A DNA stretch of 22,257 nucleotides from a virus: positions 1 to 22,257 of the IMG/VR virus record IMGVR_UViG_3300025159_000753. The stretch is one strand, 5' to 3'. The position numbers were made by a program, and so were the translations under genes. A model generated the notes under the pieces. That model worked only from the letters and a program-made list of their open reading frames with translations. It had not been told where the DNA came from and searched no databases. Below are positions 5,565 through 10,051 of the stretch, piece after piece; position 1 is the first letter of the stretch, and every line of letters begins with the position of its first letter.

Positions 5565-5642
5565 TCACAAGTATATCACACCCAACAATTCCACAACGGC
5601 AATCTTTGTAGCCATTCCAGATTTATCCCAGGTTATCTTCAT
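5565..5642 (-). CDS. possible 25-residue peptide upstream of the vWA gene
   Basis: MKITWDKSGMATKIAVVELLGVIYL follows AGAAGGAGAAGGAAAA, a strong ribosome site almost identical to that of the 71-residue gene at 5920. Its stop lies just upstream of the vWA gene's own ribosome site. It could be a real micro-protein, the start of a broken gene, or a leader peptide. Confidence 0.4.
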   Translation of the reverse strand: MKITWDKSGMATKIAVVELLGVIYL

Positions 5643-5670
5643 TTTTCCTTCTCCTTCTAAGTTTGTATCC

Positions 5671-5690
5671 CCCCGCCCGGACTAGCGGGG
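5671..5690. other. GC hairpin between two leftward genes
   Basis: CCCCGC (5671-5676) and GCGGGG (5685-5690) form a 6-bp stem around an 8-base loop. No T-run follows on either strand, so it is not a standard terminator. It may stabilise or partition the leftward mRNA. Confidence 0.4.
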
Positions 5691-5704
5691 AGATGGGTTA
5701 AAAA

Positions 5705-5920
5705 TTAACTTAATAACACTACGCCCAGGTCGGCATACGTTATGTCAGAGTGATTCCTCAAGATTGCCTTGAGTTTGCTTGTACTGATTTTTACTCCACC
5801 ACCCTCACAATCAAGGTACGGACTGTACAGAATGTGTATATTACCGTCCGTAATTATATATTCGCCAATATCTATCTTGTCGAGATTGTGCAAGTTTATT
5901 CTTACTTCTCCTGGCTTCAT
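5705..5920 (-). CDS. hypothetical protein (71 aa), first gene of the leftward operon
   Basis: Not recognised. The start follows GAGAAGGAGAAGGAAA. The protein is compact and beta-rich (MKPGEVRINLHNLDKIDIGEYI, then DGNIHILYSPYLDCEGG), with a helical C-terminal third. Its upstream DNA holds the best leftward promoter of the window (about 5978-6004) and a hairpin in the leader, so it is probably the first gene transcribed in the 5920-to-2009 direction. Confidence 0.65.
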   Translation of the reverse strand: MKPGEVRINLHNLDKIDIGEYIITDGNIHILYSPYLDCEGGGVKISTSKLKAILRNHSDITYADLGVVLLS

Positions 5921-5954
5921 TTTCCTTCTCCTTCTCTCAGAGTTTTAGTCGGTT

Positions 5955-5970
5955 TGCGGCACACGCCGCA
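5955..5970. other. leader hairpin of the leftward operon
   Basis: TGCGGC (5955-5960) and GCCGCA (5965-5970) form a perfect 6-bp GC stem with a 4-base loop. It lies just downstream of the predicted leftward start site and would sit at the 5' end of that transcript. Confidence 0.45.
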
Positions 5971-5976
5971 CACTAG

Positions 5977-6004
5977 GATTATAAGCGATAATCGTGCCGC
6001 TCAA
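5977..6004 (-). promoter_or_regulatory. leftward promoter with overlapping operator-like repeat
   Basis: On the minus strand a perfect TATAAT (5978-5983) lies 15 bp downstream of TTGAGC (5999-6004); shifting the -35 by one base gives 16 bp. The -10 is contained in an inverted repeat, GATTAT-N5-ATAATC (5977-5993), which suggests repressor control. It would drive the 5920-to-2009 operon. Confidence 0.55.
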
Positions 6005-6025
6005 AAAATTATTTTAATTATTTTT
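6003..6025. other. AT-rich block, possible DNA-unwinding element
   Basis: Twenty-three consecutive bases contain no G or C except the ending context. The block lies 100 bp from the iteron array, as expected for an unwinding element of a plasmid-type origin. In an AT-rich genome it is weak evidence by itself. Confidence 0.3.
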
Positions 6026-6123
6026 GCTCAATAACCCGCAAACCCGCACGCAATAAGCAACAGCGGGCGATTATATATTTTCGCAAATTGTGCGGTTGCA
6101 ACACAGTCTCAGTTGTTTTGACC

Positions 6124-6227
6124 ATTTTCGGTCAGCCTTGATGCCCCAAAACACGATGTAACTTTCTATCGGTCAACCGTTTGCGACTTTCGGTCAGCAA
6201 GTGTCCATTTTCGGTCAGCAAGTGGCC
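6124..6227. repeat. four iteron-like TCGGTCA repeats in 21-bp phase
   Basis: TCGGTCA occurs at 6128-6134, 6169-6175, 6190-6196 and 6211-6217, with start-to-start steps of 41, 21 and 21 bp, so all four face nearly the same side of the helix. The last two share a longer unit (TTTCGGTCAGCAAGTG), and the first shares ATTTTCGGTCAGC with the last. This periodicity is typical of initiator-protein iterons or a multi-site operator. No Rep gene is visible in the window. Confidence 0.7.
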
Positions 6228-6245
6228 ATACAGACTTATCGTTTA

Positions 6246-6265
6246 GTGCAGTATTTTTACTGCAC
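6246..6265. other. perfect 8-bp hairpin with TTTT loop
   Basis: GTGCAGTA-TTTT-TACTGCAC. No T-run follows, so it is not an intrinsic terminator. It sits between the iterons and the parS site and could be a cruciform, a primosome/single-strand site, or a dimeric-protein binding site. Confidence 0.6.
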
Positions 6266-6275
6266 CTGAAAGAGG

Positions 6276-6294
6276 TGTGGAATTAGTATCCACA
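6276..6294. promoter_or_regulatory. inverted repeat with DnaA-box-like half
   Basis: TGTGGA (6276-6281) and TCCACA (6289-6294) are perfect inverted repeats with a 7-base spacer. The right half extends to GTATCCACA, one mismatch from the DnaA consensus TTATCCACA. In the context of the iterons this supports an origin. Confidence 0.4.
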
Positions 6295-6305
6295 TGCGCT
6301 AGGGT

Positions 6306-6321
6306 TGTTCCACGTGAAACA
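6306..6321. promoter_or_regulatory. parS: parS site (ParB/Spo0J centromere consensus)
   Basis: TGTTCCACGTGAAACA matches the established chromosomal parS consensus TGTTNCACGTGAAACA at every defined position. A chance match of 15 fixed bases in a 22-kb window is very improbable. No parA or parB gene is in the window, so the site would be read by the host's ParB or by a phage ParB encoded elsewhere. It lies about 80 bp from the last iteron. Expected effect: ParB loading and spreading, giving segregation or local DNA condensation. Confidence 0.85.
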
Positions 6322-6689
6322 TAATTGCTACAGAATATAGAGAGCAAGAGAGCATACGAAACGTATGTATGTGTATGCACGTTTTGTATCAATGTAACAT
6401 AATATGTATTATCAGACGTTGTTTTGTGGGTGATTCAGGAGGGAGACTTCATTTTTCTTCATATTTCGTCCGTTTTCTTTTGTGCTTTCTGCTGGATTCT
6501 CACTACGTACAGGGGGAGGGGGGGGAGCGGTTTCTGCTTTTCCACTGGGTTCGTATAATATAGGTCACAAACACACACCAAGTATATAGTTATGACTAAA
6601 AATGAATAAAACTAGAATAAGCTAACCCCTATTTAAACAATAGGAAAGTGCGTTGATTTTTATAGGTTTTAGGGTTTGTCGATTATTAG
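6322..6689. other. gene-poor stretch after parS
   Basis: I see no convincing gene. It holds a perfect inverted repeat CATACG-AAA-CGTATG (6353-6367), a pyrimidine-rich stretch (about 6449-6495), a G-rich tract (6512-6530), an isolated perfect TATAAT (6553-6558) without a good -35, and a small inverted repeat CCTATT-N5-AATAGG (6628-6644). Confidence 0.5.
6512..6530 (+). other. G-rich tract, possible G-quadruplex
   Basis: Five G's, an A, eight G's, then AGCGG. It stands out sharply from the AT-rich surroundings and follows a pyrimidine-rich stretch on the same strand. Four G-runs are available, but the last is only GG. Confidence 0.35.
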
Positions 6690-6857
6690 TTATCTATCGA
6701 GCGTCATAATGTTTTTACAGGCGTGGCAATGGTATTCTTTTTTATTGGTGGTTAAGATTAACAAGGTATGGCATTTGGTACACATGATTTTGTAATGATA
6801 GCCAAATAAACGAGGCTGGGAATCGGAATCTTTGTTTATTGGTTTTTTATAAGGCAT
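6690..6857 (-). CDS. small zinc-ribbon protein (55 aa)
   Basis: MPYKKPINKDSDSQ... leads into YKIMCTKCHTLLILTTNKKE and HCHACKN, a complete four-Cys zinc ribbon (C26, C29, C44, C47) with 14 residues between the pairs. The frame is open upstream with no other normal start, and no ribosome site precedes the ATG. A TATAC motif sits only a few bases upstream, so the message could be nearly leaderless. Its layout (basic/proline N-terminus, then CxxC) resembles the next leftward gene, 6930-7157, and they may be distant relatives. Function is unknown. Confidence 0.6.
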   Translation of the reverse strand: MPYKKPINKDSDSQPRLFGYHYKIMCTKCHTLLILTTNKKEYHCHACKNIMTLDR

Positions 6858-6929
6858 AAGAGGGTATACAATAATAAGAGTTGGGTAGTAATATAAAAGG
6901 CTGCCAAGAATACTTTTGTTATTTACTAA

Positions 6930-7157
6930 TTAACAAAAAGAGAGTTGACGTTGATTTAAAGTGACCATTTTATTGTTTGTTTGCTTTTCAGATTCTAGCA
7001 TATACATTTGTTTGCAGTTCGGGCAATAGAGATATGATTTGAATGTAAAGGATCTATTTGATCGGAGCGGGGTTGGTTTTGGATATCTTCGGATGACAGG
7101 AGTGTAGCCTTTTCTGCATTTTTGACCTTCGTACAACATTTTTATTTTATTGGACAT
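6930..7157 (-). CDS. small basic zinc-binding protein (75 aa)
   Basis: The product has a very basic N-terminal half (IRRYPKPTPLRSNRSFTFKSY) followed by YCPNCKQMYMLESEKQ, a zinc-ribbon half. Additional Cys residues occur at position 14 and at the extreme C-terminus. No ribosome site precedes the ATG and the upstream DNA is AT-rich. A leftward -10-like TATTAT lies about 50 bases upstream within an inverted repeat (7197-7214). It is probably a nucleic-acid-binding regulator; no family is recognised. Confidence 0.5.
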   Translation of the reverse strand: MSNKIKMLYEGQKCRKGYTPVIRRYPKPTPLRSNRSFTFKSYLYCPNCKQMYMLESEKQTNNKMVTLNQRQLSFC

Positions 7158-7196
7158 GTTTTATATTAAACAATTTTAAAGATTAAAAACATTAAG

Positions 7197-7214
7197 ACTA
7201 TTGTATATAATAGT
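7197..7214. promoter_or_regulatory. inverted repeat upstream of the leftward zinc-ribbon gene
   Basis: ACTATT-N6-AATAGT, AT-rich, 40 bp upstream of the ATG at 7157. It overlaps a leftward -10-like TATTAT. It may be a promoter/operator, with low confidence because of the base composition. Confidence 0.3.
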
Positions 7215-7225
7215 TTTTAAAGTTG

Positions 7226-7255
7226 CTGGTCTTTTACTAACAGTTCGGCGACCAG
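7226..7255. other. hairpin in the divergent intergenic region
   Basis: CTGGTC (7226-7231) pairs with GACCAG (7250-7255) around 18 bases. No T-run follows on either strand. The gap between the leftward gene (7157) and the rightward operon (7435) otherwise contains a C-rich run (7265-7271) and A-rich DNA. Confidence 0.3.
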
Positions 7256-7378
7256 ACCTAAAAGCCCCCCCTCACCTCTGGCCCCACCGACATAGCGAAA
7301 TGATACTACATAAATTTATGTTTGTCCAGGTAAATCCGAAAAAAATGTAAAAAAAATGTAAAAATATCTTTTTAATGC

Positions 7379-7408
7379 TTGACAGTGGTATACCATATAT
7401 GGTAATAG
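7379..7408 (+). promoter_or_regulatory. rightward late promoter with palindromic operator in the spacer
   Basis: A perfect -35 TTGACA (7379-7384) is followed by TAATAG at 18 bp (7403-7408). The spacer and -10 edge contain a perfect 14-bp palindrome, TACCATATATGGTA (7391-7404), where a bound dimer would block polymerase. It stands in front of the long rightward packaging and structural operon. The -10 is weak, which suggests dependence on an activator or a modified polymerase. Confidence 0.6.
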
Positions 7409-7434
7409 TTAAATCAATACATACAATAAAGACT

Positions 7435-7710
7435 ATGAATATAACTCCTTCAAAGGCTATCAAACTGGAATGTAAGTGGTGCATGGGAAGCGCAAAAAGT
7501 TTTACATGCGATAGCCAGATTTGCGAATTGAACAACAGGACACTATCACACTTAAAACGTATTAAACTACACTGTCTTGATTGCGTGGAAATAAGACGAG
7601 AGATTAAGGATTGCACAGTTAAATTACTTTCTGAAGACAGGCTTTGTTATTTGCATCCATACAGACTCGGACACAATCCGAAAAGAATCAGAGCTAAGTG
7701 GCTTCAATGA
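7435..7710 (+). CDS. small Cys-rich phage protein (91 aa)
   Basis: The frame is open from 7375, but the start is placed at 7435 (MNITPSKAIKLECKWCMG) because the promoter and operator at 7379-7408 lie over the earlier Met codons. Cys pairs CKWC and CLDC, plus CDSQIC and later single Cys residues, suggest two metal sites. From memory, proteins with a C-x2-C / HCLDC-x2-I/S-R-x-E-I-x-x-C / HPYRLG pattern commonly sit just upstream of phage terminase genes. This one ends DRLCYLHPYRLGHNPKRIR, matching that pattern. Its role is unknown. It overlaps the next gene by ATGA. Confidence 0.6.
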   Translation: MNITPSKAIKLECKWCMGSAKSFTCDSQICELNNRTLSHLKRIKLHCLDCVEIRREIKDCTVKLLSEDRLCYLHPYRLGHNPKRIRAKWLQ

Positions 7711-7937
7711 GAAATATTAACTTACAATTTAAAGATAGTTGTGCGGGGTGCAGTCACATGCATGGCGCTAATCATGATGTGTCTTGTGATGCAGGGCAAC
7801 TTATTGACGATAAGGGCATCCCAAGAATTTACCACTTAGACAAGGCTTATAGTAATCCTTACCAATGGCCGTCAAAGGGCATTCCTTATAAAAGCTGGAC
7901 AATTGCAAAAGACTGTAAATTTTCCGTTGATTCATAA
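7707..7937 (+). CDS. small Cys/His-containing hypothetical protein (76 aa)
   Basis: The start is chosen at ATG 7707, which overlaps the previous TGA by four bases; a GTG at 7698 is the alternative. The product contains DSCAGCSHMHG, a CxxC with two nearby His, and further Cys residues at about positions 27 and 70, so one metal site is plausible. There are no other recognisable motifs. It sits between the Cys-rich protein and the small terminase and is probably co-translated. Confidence 0.55.
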   Translation: MRNINLQFKDSCAGCSHMHGANHDVSCDAGQLIDDKGIPRIYHLDKAYSNPYQWPSKGIPYKSWTIAKDCKFSVDS

Positions 7938-7954
7938 TTAAGATAAATAGATAT

Positions 7955-8389
7955 ATGCCTAAAATAACAAACCTTGCTAGCCAGGCAGGACAATTAGACG
8001 TTATACAAAGAATTGCGGCAGGACAGTCGCAGACTTCTATTGCAGAAGAATACGATGTCGACCAATCTACTATTTGTAAATTCGTAGCAAGAGACGAAAT
8101 TAGGAAAAAAGTTGAGGTGGAAAGAGATAGATTGGTGGCCACCCTGCCTGATGCTGTGGAAAACATCAGAAAAATAATAATGAATATGTTGGATTCGACA
8201 GATATTCGGGGAAAAGAGTTAGCCTATAAAGCTAGCAAGGATTTGCTTAAAGGATTAGGTCTTTATTTAAATCCGGCAATGATGGTTAACGTATATAACG
8301 ATAATCGGAAAAAGATGACCGTAATACATCCAGACGTTCTTCAAATATTGCAAAATCATTCAATCACTGGAGAAAAATTAATTGACTGA
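7955..8389 (+). CDS. terS: probable terminase small subunit
   Basis: The protein of 144 residues has an N-terminal helix-turn-helix (residues about 16-50: IQRIAAGQSQTSIAEEYDVDQSTICKFV) of the type used by small terminases to bind the packaging site. A helical middle with many charged residues follows (about 52-110), then a short beta-type stretch with NVYNDNRKKM, a motif I associate with small terminase C-terminal regions. Size and position, upstream of the large terminase, fit. A generic HTH regulator is the alternative. It is separated from the large subunit by four fibre/spike genes, which is unusual. Confidence 0.6.
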   Translation: MPKITNLASQAGQLDVIQRIAAGQSQTSIAEEYDVDQSTICKFVARDEIRKKVEVERDRLVATLPDAVENIRKIIMNMLDSTDIRGKELAYKASKDLLKGLGLYLNPAMMVNVYNDNRKKMTVIHPDVLQILQNHSITGEKLID

Positions 8390-8717
8390 ACTTGAAATAC
8401 TTTGGATAGATTTATTATTTAAAGAAAACAAGTTGAAAAATATTGCGAAATTATGCGATAAAATTAATATCATATATGCTGACACTTATAATGAGCATCA
8501 ATTGGCTTTTGATAAGTATAATCAAAAACGTTTGCGATCTGAAAACAACTTACCCTCTGAAAACAACTTACCCTTGTTTATTAAAAAAGAAAACATAAAA
8601 TGTCCATGCTGTTTGACAGAATGGAATGCCGTATATCCTGATATTTGCAATCAATTACAATGTCCACATTGTAAGTATTGGATAAAATTGTTCGATGATA
8701 TTTTATATAAGGATTAA
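8382..8717 (+). CDS. zinc-ribbon protein with in-frame tandem repeat (111 aa)
   Basis: A TTG start at 8382 lies 7 bases after GGAGAAAAA and overlaps the terS stop by 8 bp. The N-terminal two-thirds is helical and charged. A tandem duplication gives SENNLP-SENNLP (residues about 53-64). The C-terminus carries CPCC and CPHC, a complete zinc ribbon. Function is unknown. Its position between terS and the spike genes and its ribbon suggest a DNA-binding packaging or late-expression accessory. Confidence 0.6.
   Translation: MTELEILWIDLLFKENKLKNIAKLCDKINIIYADTYNEHQLAFDKYNQKRLRSENNLPSENNLPLFIKKENIKCPCCLTEWNAVYPDICNQLQCPHCKYWIKLFDDILYKD
8538..8573 (+). repeat. two exact tandem copies of an 18-bp unit within a CDS
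   Basis: TCTGAAAACAACTTACCC is repeated exactly (8538-8555, 8556-8573). It adds six residues in frame, consistent with recent replication slippage. Confidence 0.9.
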
Positions 8718-8720
8718 TTT

Positions 8721-9182
8721 ATGAGAAAAAAATCGATACTGTCTTGTTTTCTGCGTATATTGGCTTTCCCATGTTTCGCCTACCCCCTCCTCCTGGTTGG
8801 AGTCGCTATGTTTTGCTTTATAACTATGGCTCCAATACGAAATGGTACGTCATATAGTCTCGTTACTACGCCATTTAATGCCATCAGTATTAATGGCGCT
8901 GCCGTTGGAACCAGCACGGCAATAGAGATTGGCGATAGTGAATATTTTGGCGTTCAATATTTTGCCACAGGAACTGCTCCTGACCTTACGCTTACCTATG
9001 ATTTGAGCGGAGATGGCACGAACTGGCAAAATTCAATTGGCACAATAACTACTACATATACGAGCGGGAATGTTGTTGCCTCTGTCAATCCGCCTGTAGC
9101 TCCTATTATTCGATTTAGATATACGGGCAATGCCGGCAATGGAACTAATACGGCGCTTACTCTTAAATTTATGAGGCAATAA
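8721..9182 (+). CDS. probable small virion/fibre-associated protein with hydrophobic N-terminus
   Basis: Starting at 8721 (AAGGA seven bases upstream), residues 1-35 are basic then strongly hydrophobic (SCFLRILAFPCFAYPLLLVGVAMFCFITM), like a signal or anchor sequence. The rest is a Thr/Gly/Asn-rich beta domain (MAPIRNGTSYSLVTTP...YDLSGDGTNWQ) typical of phage surface beta-sandwiches. An internal ATG at 8826 (MAPIRNG) would give the beta domain alone, but lacks a clear ribosome site. The stop overlaps the next start (TAATG). It is probably a head or tail decoration or fibre partner; the hydrophobic leader is unexpected for a virion protein. Confidence 0.5.
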   Translation: MRKKSILSCFLRILAFPCFAYPLLLVGVAMFCFITMAPIRNGTSYSLVTTPFNAISINGAAVGTSTAIEIGDSEYFGVQYFATGTAPDLTLTYDLSGDGTNWQNSIGTITTTYTSGNVVASVNPPVAPIIRFRYTGNAGNGTNTALTLKFMRQ

Positions 9183-10045
9183 TGAAAAATATAAATAAAT
9201 TATCATTAATAATTATTTGCTTTTCCTTTATTGTTGCAACCAAAGCCTTTTCGTGGGACGTTAATAAATATCTACCACTCGGTGGCACGTCTTCACAATT
9301 TTTAAGAGGCGATAATACTTGGCAAAATACGTCTAACTTCGCGGCTTCCGGTGCAAATACGGATATAACTTCCTTAACGCCAGGAACGGATTTTACTTTA
9401 AATCAAAATTCTGTTGTGCCATTTAAAAGCATTAGTTCGGGAGCGATTGCTAATACGCTAGTTCTTGATTCCGGGAGAGTATCGATAGGGACCGCCACCT
9501 CGAGCGCCCCCCTACATGTTTATGCAAGTAATTCCGGAGTGACAGACCATACCTCCGCAATTCTGATACTAGAAAAAGGGTCTAGTTCAGTTTTACAATT
9601 CCAAAGTGCAAACACTCAAACAGCGACGGGTATCGTTTGGGGTGATCCGGAAGACAACGACGTTGCAAGAATGACCTACGATCACACGGTAAACAGATTC
9701 AATTGGTGGACTAGCGGAACTCAAAATATGGTATTAGTAGGCAGTAGTGGTCAATTGGGAGTTGGCACAACTACCCCTTCTGCAATCGTTCATATAAAAG
9801 CAGGCACATCGGCGGCTTCTACCGCTCCTCTTAAATTTACCAGCGGAACAGTTAATACTACACCAGAAGTAGGCGCAGTCGAATATGATGGAACTAACTT
9901 ATTATTCACTAGAAGCGCAACAAGAGAAAGCGTAATAACTGCAAACGCAGTAAATGTAGTAAGTCCCTCCGCTCCGAATAGAACTATTACGGTAATAATT
10001 GACGGAACAACATATTATCTACATGCTAAAACAACTAACGACTAA
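9182..10045 (+). CDS. tail-fibre-like protein with apparent Sec signal peptide
   Basis: Residues 1-24 (MKNINKLSLIIICFSFIVAT then KAFS) form a textbook signal peptide: basic start, hydrophobic core and small residues before a probable cleavage. Fibre-type sequence follows: YLPLGGTSSQFLRGDNTW, then FAASGANTDITSL, then two GRVSIGTATSSAPLHV-like segments (the second is GQLGVGTTTPSAIVHI), and a C-terminal APLKFTSGTVN / ATRESV region. These are characteristic of phage tail and head fibre shafts. Phage fibres normally lack signal peptides, so either this is an exported phage product or the fibre sequence was captured onto a host-type leader. It is coupled to 8721 by TAATG. Confidence 0.65.
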   Translation: MKNINKLSLIIICFSFIVATKAFSWDVNKYLPLGGTSSQFLRGDNTWQNTSNFAASGANTDITSLTPGTDFTLNQNSVVPFKSISSGAIANTLVLDSGRVSIGTATSSAPLHVYASNSGVTDHTSAILILEKGSSSVLQFQSANTQTATGIVWGDPEDNDVARMTYDHTVNRFNWWTSGTQNMVLVGSSGQLGVGTTTPSAIVHIKAGTSAASTAPLKFTSGTVNTTPEVGAVEYDGTNLLFTRSATRESVITANAVNVVSPSAPNRTITVIIDGTTYYLHAKTTND

Positions 10046-10051
10046 GAAAAA

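Noticed and set aside
6124-6227. CRISPR array
   Set aside because: Repeat cores are only 7-16 bp with about 21-bp periodicity; there are no spacer-sized unique segments and no cas genes.
6369-6563. Rightward 64-codon ORF in the control region
   Set aside because: Its composition is low-complexity and driven by pyrimidine and G runs; there is no ribosome site at its ATG and no plausible domain.
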